Assembly (NCBI GenBank): GCA_017510725.1
Contig: JAFWMD010000072.1
Location: 33,123-97,122, forward strand
DNA length: 64,000 bases
Direction of reading: 5' to 3'
Source: Mogibacterium sp.
GTDB lineage: Bacteria; Bacillota; Clostridia; Peptostreptococcales; Anaerovoracaceae
The notes below the pieces were generated by a model. The model ran no database searches and was not told where the DNA came from. It saw nothing but the letters and a program-made list of their open reading frames with translations. Numbering within the stretch: the stretch's first letter is position 1; every line of letters begins with the position of its first letter. This document shows positions 8,255 through 16,543 of the stretch, in pieces. A program made the translations under genes and the position numbers.

Positions 8255-8341
8255 TTAGATATTGCAGCTTGCAAGGAGAAAGATAGCTGCAAATACTGTT
8301 ATTATTGTAGTCAGGTGTCTTGTAAGGTTATAGGTTTTCAT
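8255..8341 (-). CDS. 28-residue mini-lipoprotein or leader peptide
   Basis: An ATG at 8341 follows a perfect AGGAGG (8355-8350) at 8-base spacing. The frame encodes MKTYNLTRHL, a hydrophobic core, and then the lipobox LLASC, followed by only two residues and a TAA. If processed as a lipoprotein, the mature product would be a lipidated Cys-Asn-Ile tripeptide plus a released signal peptide. The stop codon is one base before the ATG of the YdjM-like gene, so the ORF may serve as a translation-coupling leader. Comparable tiny secreted peptides can be pheromone precursors. No homologue is recognised; function unknown. Confidence 0.6.
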   Translation of the reverse strand: MKTYNLTRHLTTIITVFAAIFLLASCNI

Positions 8342-8493
8342 CTCATGGACCTCCTTATTTTACTGCATCCTCTCTTTCTGTTTGCTTAAGTGTGTTTTGA
8401 CATCTACAGTGTAGCGCACTACATGTCCAAAAAAGAGGACAGCAAGAGGCCGGAAATGCGATGCACATATTTAATAATTCATAACAGCGCTCT

Positions 8494-8927
8494 GACTTCC
8501 GTCTTTTATACCCGTTTTCAGCGTTTTGGACGGAAGTTTCCCTCACTGTACACTTGCTGACTTCCGTCCTTTTTGCCCGTTTTCGACATTTTGGACGGAA
8601 GTTTCTCCCCCTGCACGCCTGCAGACTTCCGTCCTTTTTACCCGTTTTCGACATTTTGGACGGAAGTTTCCCTCACTGTACGCTTGCTGACTTCCGTCCT
8701 TTTTGCCCGTTTTCGACATTTTGGACGGAAGTTTCTCCCCATGCACGCCTGCTGACTTCCGTCCTTTTTGCCCGTTTTCAGTGTTTTGGACGGAAGTTTC
8801 TTTCACTGCATGCTTGCGGACTTCCGTCCTTTATGCCCGTTTTCAGCGTTTTGGACGGAAGTTTCCCTCACTGCACGCTTGCGGACTTCCGTCTTTTATA
8901 CCCTTTTTCAGCGTTTTGGACGGAAGC
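8494..8927. repeat. Seven 65-bp tandem repeats with internal inverted repeats
   Basis: Units begin at 8494, 8559, 8624, 8689, 8754, 8819 and 8884, an exact 65-bp period; the last is cut at about 44 bp. Each unit starts with GACTTCCGTCC and contains GGACGGAAGT about 34 bases further on, so every unit can form a 10-bp stem around a 24-base loop. The remaining 21 bases vary between two main versions (TTCTCCCC... and TTCCCTCACTG...). As 65 is not a multiple of three, open frames through the array shift frame at each unit and are not credible genes. The stretch 8342-8493 upstream of it holds no gene that I can see. Confidence 0.9.
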
Positions 8928-9035
8928 TCATTTCTTGATTGCCTGTCAATATCACAGAAAACAGTCGCGTACACCGTTGCCTATCCATGGAGCTTATGAT
9001 GTGATTAACGCTTTCTTTTCAAAGCATAATTAATA

Positions 9036-9061
9036 GGATGTTCAGTGTCAGCTGAACATCC
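9036..9061. terminator. Hairpin, possible terminator
   Basis: A perfect 10-bp inverted repeat GGATGTTCAG/CTGAACATCC encloses a six-base loop. On the plus strand a run of six T follows 11 bases later; on the minus strand there is no T-run, so it is a weak terminator for the nitroreductase gene, which ends at 9206. The remaining sequence from 8928 to 9205 holds no gene that I can recognise. Confidence 0.45.
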
Positions 9062-9205
9062 CTCGTAAATCTTTTTTCTATTATCCGTTATCCCGTTATC
9101 TGCATTTGATTATCTCAGTCTCCAGATTTTGGTAGAATCCGCCTTTTATTTGTTTAAGTTTATCAGTAATCTGCCCCTGCCTGGGCTTTATGTTTTTCAA
9201 ATTGC

Positions 9206-9868
9206 TTAAGCTTTCACCTTTTTGCCGCTTGCTGCTTCGAAGTGATATGCCGCAATGCCCAGATCCACCTTGGTATATGTGCCGAGTCCTTTAACTCTTA
9301 CAGACGGCTCATCGTTTTCAAGCATGAAGCAGAACTTCTGCTGGTTCACGGCGGTCGGCGCCTTGAGAGCTGCCTCTACTCCGGCAACGAACCACTCCGG
9401 CATTCCACCTTCTACGTCTATTACGTCGTACATGCTCTTGCCCTTGTGCGGATGGCCCTGTGTTTCGCCATATCCGAGCGCAATTACCATGCAAAGCTTT
9501 TCGCCTGCCGGGACCAGCTCCTTCACCTTCTTCTTGTTAAAAGTGAGTGCTGTCCAGCAGGTGTTGAGTCCGAGCTGCTGTGCCTTCAGGACTATCTTCT
9601 CGCCGTAGTATCCGCACACGAAATCAAAATCCGAGCGCTTGCTGCCCTTCAGAATGATGTAATTATTTACATTGCTGAAACTGCCGTAATGCGCCAGTCT
9701 TGAATCAAATCCCTCAGGATCGTCATATGCAACTGTGATGTTGAGCCCTGACTCCTTGTTGCATTCGCTGACGAATGCGTCAAGCTGTTCGCGTACATCA
9801 TGCGGTATTGGTGTATCCTTGTATGCACGAACCGAATGCCTGGCATCGATTGCTTCCATTAATGTCAT
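9206..9868 (-). CDS. Nitroreductase family protein
   Basis: A 220-residue FMN-dependent nitroreductase-fold protein. The N-terminal IDARHSVRAYKD is the FMN phosphate-binding RhSxR motif; GLNTCWTALTFNKK and VIALGYGE mark the second half of the fold. It probably dimerises and reduces nitro, quinone or enone compounds with NAD(P)H, or acts as a flavin reductase. An AGGAGG site precedes the ATG at 9868. It stands 54 bases before the end of the HAD phosphatase gene and may be cotranscribed with it. The natural substrate is unknown. Confidence 0.88.
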   Translation of the reverse strand: MTLMEAIDARHSVRAYKDTPIPHDVREQLDAFVSECNKESGLNITVAYDDPEGFDSRLAHYGSFSNVNNYIILKGSKRSDFDFVCGYYGEKIVLKAQQLGLNTCWTALTFNKKKVKELVPAGEKLCMVIALGYGETQGHPHKGKSMYDVIDVEGGMPEWFVAGVEAALKAPTAVNQQKFCFMLENDEPSVRVKGLGTYTKVDLGIAAYHFEAASGKKVKA

Positions 9869-9922
9869 CTCAGGTCCTCCTTTTTCACAACTCCGGCTGT
9901 AATCTCCTTACCCACGGCCGGC

Positions 9923-10597
9923 TTACTTTTCCTCAGCTTTGTGTATTCCCGCCAGGCCCGGTATCTCCGCTGCACTGTCGATTATTATATCTGCGCCATA
10001 TTCTTCGAGCTCTGTTCTCGGCCTGAATCCCCATGTTACTCCTACTGCAGTGACTCCGGCATTCCGGGCAGTCAGCATGTCGGTATTGGTGTCACCGAAA
10101 TACAGGCACTCGTTTTTCTCAGCTCCAAAGATTTCCAGGATCTCATACACTCCGCTTGGATCCGGCTTGATTGGGATCTTGTCGGTCTGTCCCTGTATGT
10201 GATCAAAGCAACCCTGACCGAAAATTGTCTCAACTACGCTGATGGCACTTTCATGCGGTTTGTTGCTGAAAACAGCTATCTTTATGCCATGACTTTTGAG
10301 TTCTTCAAGCGCCCATACCATGTGATCATAAGGCACTACGTGGTATGCAGGATCCTCCTGCATCCATGCACGGCACTTCGGCAGTCCCTCCTCGAGATGT
10401 GAAGCCGCAGTATCCCCAGCGGCGATCAGTGCCCTTTTCAGCGCATTTTTGATGCCATCCCCGGCAAAGTAATTAAAAGCTTCAACAGGCTGCTCAGGGA
10501 GGCCATAAAGCGCCAGAGTCATGTTCACAGGTCTTGCGATAGACTCCTGTGTAGCTGCAAGAGTTCCATCCAGATCGAAGATGCAGATTTTAATCAC
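9923..10597 (-). CDS. HAD-family phosphatase, phosphoglycolate phosphatase-like
   Basis: A 224-residue haloacid-dehalogenase-type hydrolase. Motif I is FDLDGTL (nucleophile Asp8), motif II is the Ser in AVFSNKP, the motif III Lys is in IPIKPDP, and motif IV is YFGDTNTDM. A helical cap lies between motifs I and II, the C1 arrangement of Gph/PGPase-like enzymes. The start is GTG at 10597 behind a GGAAA site. It should dephosphorylate a small metabolite such as phosphoglycolate, but family members vary widely in substrate. Confidence 0.85.
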   Translation of the reverse strand: MIKICIFDLDGTLAATQESIARPVNMTLALYGLPEQPVEAFNYFAGDGIKNALKRALIAAGDTAASHLEEGLPKCRAWMQEDPAYHVVPYDHMVWALEELKSHGIKIAVFSNKPHESAISVVETIFGQGCFDHIQGQTDKIPIKPDPSGVYEILEIFGAEKNECLYFGDTNTDMLTARNAGVTAVGVTWGFRPRTELEEYGADIIIDSAAEIPGLAGIHKAEEK

Positions 10598-10629
10598 AAC
10601 TAACGTTTCCTTTCATTTTTCAAGTAATT

Positions 10630-11292
10630 CTACGCCAGCATGGTCAGACTGAATGCGATCAGCAGCTGACCGGCGTAGTACAGCGATATATTGGTATTAC
10701 GCAGGCTCTGCCTGAACTCGCTTCCAAACGTGTTCAGTATGAGAACGATGTCGCTTACCAGGAAGAGTACAGCTCCTATTGCAAACACTATGTTGAACGG
10801 TGACCTGACCGCAATTACGTTGCCTATTGCGACGCAGTTGAGCAGCATTATGGCACCGATATATACAACGCCAAAGATTTTAAAAGCCGGCTTTGCCGTG
10901 ATGCGCCGGAATATCCATACCATGAGCAGTGCGGTCAACACCAGCCCGGCTATGATGCAGGCCAGCTTGTAAGAACAGAGCGGCAGAACAGCAGCCAGAT
11001 ACATGATATGCCCTGTCAGGAACACCAGAATTCCTATCAGGAATATCAGCTGGCCCTTCTCTTTGAACACCATTCTCAGGTTCAGCATTACATCAGCTAT
11101 ACATCCAATAATGAGTCCAGCAACTATCATCGTGGCGACGTGGTTCCCCGGACTGCAGATCAGGCCTATTGCTACGAAGCAGAGCGACGCCAGACCTTTC
11201 AGGATCACAGCCTTTACATACTTTTCTTTGCTCTCCGCCCGCAGGAATACGCCCGCAAGAACTGCGCATAGAATAATCAGAAAATACAACAT
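10630..11292 (-). CDS. YhhN family membrane protein (putative lysoplasmalogenase)
   Basis: A 220-residue integral membrane protein with about seven or eight helices. The GCIADVMLNL and LFLVSDIVLILN segments carry the two conserved Asp of the YhhN/TMEM86 family, whose characterised members cleave the vinyl-ether bond of lysoplasmalogens. An AAGGGG site precedes the ATG at 11292. A second YhhN family gene lies at 13142-13810, and a lipid kinase and a desaturase-like enzyme follow, so the region may be devoted to ether lipids. Activity is inferred from the family only. Confidence 0.78.
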   Translation of the reverse strand: MLYFLIILCAVLAGVFLRAESKEKYVKAVILKGLASLCFVAIGLICSPGNHVATMIVAGLIIGCIADVMLNLRMVFKEKGQLIFLIGILVFLTGHIMYLAAVLPLCSYKLACIIAGLVLTALLMVWIFRRITAKPAFKIFGVVYIGAIMLLNCVAIGNVIAVRSPFNIVFAIGAVLFLVSDIVLILNTFGSEFRQSLRNTNISLYYAGQLLIAFSLTMLA

Positions 11293-11308
11293 TTCCAGCC
11301 CCTTTCTT

Positions 11309-11827
11309 TCATCCCAGTATTCCGCCTTGATAGAGCAGGCCCGACGGAAAGAGGTACAGATACGGTGCAGTGATGATCGCCAGTCTGAGGGCTGATTGCT
11401 TCACCTGCTCCGTATCGAGCCCCGCCTTGCGCAGGATCCGCTTATCTATGAGATATATGCATACTGCCGATATTGCAATACATGCTGCCACTATGAGAAA
11501 TCCCGGCAGGCTTGAAAATGGATTAAACATTACAGCGTGCCCAATGTCATAAAGTTTTTCACTGTGCTCTCCGGAATACATGGATATTGCCAGCATGATC
11601 GCTGCTCCCACGAAGTCGCTGAAAAAGCCCGCGAGGCATATCTTCCATGTGTGCTTCCGGCAGAAGAAACCTTTATCAGGCATATCTTTCAGGCTCCACT
11701 TCAGAACCACCCTGTCGATAAGGTAGTTGAGCGGGATCAGCACAAGCCAGAGATATGACGGCAGAAAGATTATCAGCCACAGCGGGAGCAGAATATTGTA
11801 GAGTTTTACACTATTGCTTTTTTTCAA
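11309..11827 (-). CDS. Hypothetical membrane protein
   Basis: I do not recognise this 172-residue protein. It has about four hydrophobic segments: two near the N-terminus around LLPLWLIIFLPSYLWLVLI, one after the basic stretch FFCRKHTWK, and two in the C-terminal half. A charged segment DRVVLKWSLKDMPDKG separates the first pair from the rest. The gene lies in tight order between the CPBP remnant and the YhhN gene (16-base gap to the latter) and is likely cotranscribed. No catalytic motif is visible. Confidence 0.65.
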   Translation of the reverse strand: MKKSNSVKLYNILLPLWLIIFLPSYLWLVLIPLNYLIDRVVLKWSLKDMPDKGFFCRKHTWKICLAGFFSDFVGAAIMLAISMYSGEHSEKLYDIGHAVMFNPFSSLPGFLIVAACIAISAVCIYLIDKRILRKAGLDTEQVKQSALRLAIITAPYLYLFPSGLLYQGGILG

Positions 11828-11837
11828 ATGATTGTCC

Positions 11838-12137
11838 CTATTGTTGTAATTGGCTGGAAGTTACCTCACCTGCTGCCTTCCCTCTCAGGACAAGCACGAA
11901 TGCATAAACTGCCTCAACTGCGAGCAGCGCCAGGAAGGCAATTATTAACGTAGTTGGCGTAGTGCTTGCCGCCCCGAATACATGGTTGGTTATATCTATC
12001 GCGGCATGAGCGATCATGACTGAGAAAAGGTCGCCTGTTCTAATATAAATTGCACCAAATCCAAGCGCCAGCACAAATGCAGCGATGATAAGAACTATTT
12101 CAAAAATGATTGGTGATTTAGCTGCAAGCTTTTTCAT
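11838..12137 (-). pseudogene. Internally shortened CPBP-type membrane protease
   Basis: The 99-residue product starts like a CPBP intramembrane protease (MKKLAAKSPIIFEIVL, one helix) but passes straight into the family's C-terminal part, GAIYIRTGDLFSVMIAHAAIDITNH, which carries the HxxxN-like motif. The central part with the EExxxR catalytic motif is missing, so the protein cannot be an active CPBP protease. It appears to have lost 100 or more internal residues in frame, or to be a minimal derivative. An in-frame GTG at 12167 overlapping the stop of the hydrolase gene is an alternative start. Confidence 0.6.
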
Positions 12138-12166
12138 CTGATTTAATCCCCTTCTGCTGGATTTCA

Positions 12167-13108
12167 CTAATCATATCTCTGCGCGTGGATGAACTCCGCG
12201 ATGTCTGTTATCACGTTCTCACCAATATGGCGTTCAACACTGTACTCCTTTGTCGCCCTGAGGATGTCATCGGAGATCGCGGTGACGAAGCAGTGGTTCA
12301 GCTCCGGATAGAGTTTGTACTCGACATTGTCCCTGCCTGCGAGCTGCTCCTTGAACGCCTTGAAATCATCGTCCGCCAGAACCTGGAAGTCTCTGCCGCC
12401 CTGCATGATGAGCGCGGGCTTGCTGCTTTCGCGCAGATAATCCGCAGCTGTCTTCTGCCCCATCTCCTTGAAGTAGTAGAGCGAAACATTGCCTGCAAAC
12501 TTCTTCTTTTTCGCTTCCTCATCACTCAGTTCATAAAGGCCGCTGAATCTATTCGCAAAATACTTGCATTCCAGTCCTGTTACAAATCTGAGAACTGGAT
12601 TGCTTCCGCCTTTCCGGCTCTGATTCAGCTGCCGGATCACGATTTCCTCGAGGCGGTGCGGTGTTCCGGCCATCATTATGAGGCCTTTAGCGCTGCCTCC
12701 TTCGGCGTCTATCCTTGGTGCGAGCATGGCGCCCATGCTATGACCTAATATGAATATGTTATCGCTGTCGATCCGTCTGTCATTTCTCAGCATTTCGATC
12801 GCCAGTATGGCATCTTCGATAGTCTCCTCACGGACGGTCATGCCGGCTCCATTGGCTTTTACCATCTTACGCCCGTGCACAAAGGTGCGCTTGTCGTACC
12901 TGACCGAAGCTATACCGTGTGCGGCAAGCCCTTCTGCCAGATCCTTAAACGGCGTCAGCTTAATGACCTTTTCATCCATGTTGCTCGCGCCAGAACCATG
13001 TACCATAACGACTGCAGGCACAGGTCCGGTCATGCCATCCGGGATAGTCAGCAAACCGTTAAGCGGATATTCTGTTCCCTCACCTATGATCACTTTTTCT
13101 GTGTACAT
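12167..13108 (-). CDS. Alpha/beta hydrolase
   Basis: A 313-residue serine hydrolase of the alpha/beta fold. The oxyanion-region motif VMVHGSGASN, nucleophile elbow GHSMGA, acid GGRDFQV and catalytic His in ELNHCF are all visible and in order. An insertion rich in basic residues between strands 6 and 7 probably forms a lid. No signal peptide is present. It resembles dienelactone-hydrolase/acyl-peptidase-like esterases. The position among membrane and lipid genes makes an acyl ester substrate plausible but unproven. Confidence 0.85.
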   Translation of the reverse strand: MYTEKVIIGEGTEYPLNGLLTIPDGMTGPVPAVVMVHGSGASNMDEKVIKLTPFKDLAEGLAAHGIASVRYDKRTFVHGRKMVKANGAGMTVREETIEDAILAIEMLRNDRRIDSDNIFILGHSMGAMLAPRIDAEGGSAKGLIMMAGTPHRLEEIVIRQLNQSRKGGSNPVLRFVTGLECKYFANRFSGLYELSDEEAKKKKFAGNVSLYYFKEMGQKTAADYLRESSKPALIMQGGRDFQVLADDDFKAFKEQLAGRDNVEYKLYPELNHCFVTAISDDILRATKEYSVERHIGENVITDIAEFIHAQRYD

Positions 13109-13141
13109 CTGATACCTCCCAGCCGGTGTTATCAGGGTTCT

Positions 13142-13810
13142 CTATACATATACAGTGCTCAGCACTATCAGGAGCAAACCGACAAAATACGTAAGACTGT
13201 TGAACCTGATAAGCCATTTGTTATTGTTGAATATGTATCTGTACATATTCAGATCGATATCCGAGATCATGAACAGGAATGATCCGAGGCCCAGTATCGC
13301 GTAATTCGTACCAGGCATCATTGTCATCAGCGCGAGTCCCGTGATACCGTGCATGAAAATTGACGACAGATAGAAAATCATCGGCCAGCGCATCTTGCCC
13401 ATTTTGATCTTTTCAGGCCAGCGGCCGGTAGCGAATATCACTATGATAAGCATCAGACCTGCAACTACGAATGTCCATCCAAAGTTTCTGAAACTATAGC
13501 CTCCCTTGTCTACCAGCACGATCTGCTCATACAAAGTGAAACAGACGTTGCCCGCGAGGAAGAAGTCCCCTCCGCGGCCAAAGTCGAAAACAAGGAATAT
13601 GTCGCCAAGCCATGCGAAAATAAGGGCCGCCATCAGAAGTGTCTGATAACTCGCAAACTCGTACTTATTTACGAAAGTCACGATGGCAAGCGTCAGGTAC
13701 ATTGTTGCCATGATGTACTTGTTGATGGCTCTGTGTTTGATGTTGTCTGACGTTCTGGTCTTAAAGTAGCAGCACAGAGCAATCAGATAAATAGCTATGA
13801 ATATGATCAT
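13142..13810 (-). CDS. YhhN family membrane protein (second copy)
   Basis: A 222-residue polytopic protein with the YhhN/TMEM86 signature: AWLGDIFLVFD in the first half and LGSFLFMISDIDLNMYRY in the second, each giving one of the two conserved Asp. Roughly eight hydrophobic helices are visible. It differs strongly from the copy at 10630-11292, so the two are not a recent duplication. Known relatives hydrolyse lysoplasmalogen, releasing an aldehyde. It lies directly downstream of the ferredoxin-reductase gene, with a 32-base gap. Confidence 0.75.
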   Translation of the reverse strand: MIIFIAIYLIALCCYFKTRTSDNIKHRAINKYIMATMYLTLAIVTFVNKYEFASYQTLLMAALIFAWLGDIFLVFDFGRGGDFFLAGNVCFTLYEQIVLVDKGGYSFRNFGWTFVVAGLMLIIVIFATGRWPEKIKMGKMRWPMIFYLSSIFMHGITGLALMTMMPGTNYAILGLGSFLFMISDIDLNMYRYIFNNNKWLIRFNSLTYFVGLLLIVLSTVYV

Positions 13811-13842
13811 TTTCTCTTTCCTTGCTAAAACGCTATAAACTG

Positions 13843-14997
13843 CTATGGATTCATTATCGGGATATCAATCTCCATGTCTGACTCCGGATATGTGGAGCAC
13901 GGATGGATGTAATTGAACTTTTTATCCGCTGAACGCCGGAAATCATTCTCTTTGGCGATAAAATATTCTCCGTTAAGCACCCTGCTGTGGCAGAATCCGC
14001 ATACTCCATTGCGGCATCTGACTACTGCCGGTATGCCTGCGCGCTCCAGAGCTGTGATCAGAGTCTCATTATTGGCCGCATCCAGCTCATAAACCGAATC
14101 GCGAATGTGCACTTTAAGCCTGAACACCTTGATTCCGCTGACCTCACGGTCTCCGACCGAATTTCTCTCCTGACGGATCTTCGTTTCGTCGAATCCCAGT
14201 CCTTTCAGCTCCTTACGGACGAACCTGTACATTGCTTCAGGTCCGCACATGAAAACGCTGGTGTCATCATCGATGTATTCCTCCAGAAGATCTGCAGTGA
14301 TGAAACCATGGCGGTAGCCTTCAGTCTCCTCTTCAGAGAGAACTACGACGGCTTCAATCCCATCAGCTTTAAATTCTTCAGGAGTGAACGGTATGTGTGC
14401 CCTGGTCCTGGCTCCGTATATCAGCGTCAGTCTGCAGTCTTCGCTGCCCTCGCGGATCGCCTTCATCATTGAGAGGAACGGTGTTACTCCGCTTCCGCCT
14501 GCTATTGCGACTATGTGTTTTCTGTCGCGGATGCTGTCGAAGCAGAAGTCGCCGGATGGCTCGCCCATCCACAGCTCAGTGCCTGCAGGAGCTTCATCTA
14601 TCAGGAAGCCTGAGAATACTCCCTTTCTCTGCACCATTATCTCCAGCATGCCTGCAAGGGCTTCCTTTGGCGACGAGATGATTGAATACGGGCGGCTCAG
14701 GAACGAGTCGCCGGCCCTGCAGCTCAGTGTTATGAACTGGCCGGCCCTGAAATACGGGAACTCTCCGCCGCCCGCCGGCTCAAAGCTGATCTTCCAGCAG
14801 TCGGCGCTGCATGGAGCCTTATCTGTGATCACGGCCTTTACAAATCCCGGATGCAGTGCCTTTGCAAGGCGGTTCACTCCGTACTCATAAACCAGAGGTG
14901 CAGCAGGTGTTTCGTCTATCAGCTGACGGCGTCTGGCCGTCATTTCCATGGCGAGCCTGATATCTTCGCCCGGAACATTACTTCTTCTGAAAGCCAT
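13843..14997 (-). CDS. Flavin/2Fe-2S ferredoxin-NAD(P) reductase
   Basis: A 384-residue modular reductase. A short N-terminal segment is followed by an FAD domain with RPYSIISSP, an NAD(P) domain with GGSGVTPFLSM and VFMCGPEAMYRF, and a plant-type ferredoxin domain at the C-terminus with CRNGVCGFC binding a 2Fe-2S cluster. It should pass electrons from NAD(P)H to a partner. The chosen ATG at 14997 follows GGAGGG and lies one base after the stop of the desaturase-like gene, so the two proteins are made together and this reductase is probably its dedicated electron donor. Confidence 0.88.
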   Translation of the reverse strand: MAFRRSNVPGEDIRLAMEMTARRRQLIDETPAAPLVYEYGVNRLAKALHPGFVKAVITDKAPCSADCWKISFEPAGGGEFPYFRAGQFITLSCRAGDSFLSRPYSIISSPKEALAGMLEIMVQRKGVFSGFLIDEAPAGTELWMGEPSGDFCFDSIRDRKHIVAIAGGSGVTPFLSMMKAIREGSEDCRLTLIYGARTRAHIPFTPEEFKADGIEAVVVLSEEETEGYRHGFITADLLEEYIDDDTSVFMCGPEAMYRFVRKELKGLGFDETKIRQERNSVGDREVSGIKVFRLKVHIRDSVYELDAANNETLITALERAGIPAVVRCRNGVCGFCHSRVLNGEYFIAKENDFRRSADKKFNYIHPCSTYPESDMEIDIPIMNP

Positions 14998-14998
14998 T

Positions 14999-16531
14999 CT
15001 ACCTGCCCTCCTTTTCCATGTCTCTAAGGGTGCGGCTGGCTTCATTAACGCCGGACTTGTAGCTGCTCGGGAATCCAAGCAGTCTTTCTCCGTAGCCTCC
15101 GCCTATCCTGAGTCCGGGCACGAATCTGTCTTCCTCGACCATCTGTATCCTGTTCATCAGGCCATCGTAGTACTGTGATTCGTAACCGTAAACAGTGCCC
15201 TGCGGATGCCCGCAGTATCTGGCATACGTCTCAGGGGTAGCAATAGCGATCTCTTCTATATAGTCGTGGATGTTGGTTCCCGCAGCCTTCTCAAATCTTT
15301 CGATCATGCTCGCGGCCACTTTGTTCTTTACCCTGAAATAATCTTCTTTATTTACGGAACTCCATGCGTCGTCCGTGAACAGCGTGGTCATATATATGAT
15401 GCAGGTGCCTTCCGGCGAGCAGTCCGGATCCGCATTGTTGAGGCATACTGTCGCCTGTGCGGCGGTATTGCCTATAGTCTTCATGGATTCATACTGCTTC
15501 ACGCTGTCTGCAGTGTCGTATACAAAGTAGTTATGATCCCTGAGCCCCAGTTCTTCGGCGGACTTGCTGATGCCAAGGAATACCGTGAATCCCCTGCCCG
15601 CAAGCTTTCTGAAGTTTGTAAGCCTGAGGGCTCTTTCCGGAACTGCGCTGCTGTCGAGCAGCTTGCCGTAAACAACATGCGGTGAGCAGTTGGCGATGAC
15701 ATGCCTGCTCTCTATCTCCCTTCCGTCTTTCAGCCTTATGCCGCAGACGTGTCCCTCTTCATCAGTAAGTATCTTAACGACCTCGCTGTTGAACCATATG
15801 TCGCCTCCGAGCTCGTGAATGCGCTCCTCGAACGCCAGTGAGAGCTCATGCGAGCGGTACTTCGGGATCGCAGCTCCTTTTGAGAAGTAGCTGTATATCA
15901 TGTTGGCGTAGTGCAGGAAGCTGAGGTTGTTTCCATCCGCTCCGAGGTAGCACCAGTAGGTGTTGAGGTTGTCGACTATCTCTTTCGGGTATCCCAGCGC
16001 CTCAAATGCTTCGTTGACCGAGTACGAGCCGCACGCAAGGTAATCCGGATACTTCTCCATCATTACCTTAGGATCAGGCCGTCCCTTCATTTCACCGATG
16101 TAGGCCATCGCATCCCTTATCTGTTTACACAGCGCGAAGAACCCCTTTATGTACTTCTCGCCGTCCGGGTGGATCTGATTATTTGCCTTTGCAAATGCCT
16201 CCAGGCCGAAAGGCATCACGTAATCATAGCCTTCCGCCTCAGAGATCAGATGATAGGCATCTTTCAGCTGTATCCATTCGATCTTGTCCGCAACGCCCAG
16301 CTGCTCAAACATAATTCGCGTGCTTCCCGGGTCTTCGGGCGTGCCTATGCCGTTGAATTCGTGAAGCGAAGCCTCAAACTCGAACCTGCCCCGCACGAAA
16401 CTCGTGGCAAAGCCGCCCGGTATGTTGTGCTTTTCGCACACCAGGCAGGTCTTCCCTGCATTGAGGACCCGGCATGCTGCTCCGAGGCCGCCATTCCCGG
16501 CTCCTATAACAATTACATCATACTTATCCAT
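14999..16531 (-). CDS. Phytoene-desaturase/retinol-saturase-like FAD oxidoreductase
   Basis: A 510-residue flavoprotein with an N-terminal dinucleotide-binding motif VIGAGNGGLGAA and the GGFATSF element, followed by a substrate domain and a C-terminal FAD-contacting RIGGGYGERLLGFPSS. This is the layout of the CrtI/RetSat amine-oxidase-like family, which adds or removes hydrogens at isolated or conjugated double bonds of lipids and isoprenoids. No carotenoid synthesis genes are in the window, so reduction of an unsaturated lipid, sterol or polyprenyl compound is more likely than carotenoid desaturation. It is tightly linked to the 2Fe-2S reductase downstream. Confidence 0.82.
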   Translation of the reverse strand: MDKYDVIVIGAGNGGLGAACRVLNAGKTCLVCEKHNIPGGFATSFVRGRFEFEASLHEFNGIGTPEDPGSTRIMFEQLGVADKIEWIQLKDAYHLISEAEGYDYVMPFGLEAFAKANNQIHPDGEKYIKGFFALCKQIRDAMAYIGEMKGRPDPKVMMEKYPDYLACGSYSVNEAFEALGYPKEIVDNLNTYWCYLGADGNNLSFLHYANMIYSYFSKGAAIPKYRSHELSLAFEERIHELGGDIWFNSEVVKILTDEEGHVCGIRLKDGREIESRHVIANCSPHVVYGKLLDSSAVPERALRLTNFRKLAGRGFTVFLGISKSAEELGLRDHNYFVYDTADSVKQYESMKTIGNTAAQATVCLNNADPDCSPEGTCIIYMTTLFTDDAWSSVNKEDYFRVKNKVAASMIERFEKAAGTNIHDYIEEIAIATPETYARYCGHPQGTVYGYESQYYDGLMNRIQMVEEDRFVPGLRIGGGYGERLLGFPSSYKSGVNEASRTLRDMEKEGR

Positions 16532-16543
16532 GGCGCGCTCCTG

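Noticed and set aside
8494-8927. CRISPR array
   Set aside because: The period is exactly 65 bp, the 44-bp core contains long inverted arms, the 21-bp parts between cores fall into two related versions rather than unique spacers, and no cas genes are near.
8554-9033. Plus-strand repetitive protein across the repeats
   Set aside because: The 65-bp unit shifts the frame at each copy, no ribosome site is present, and the protein pattern follows from the DNA repeat.
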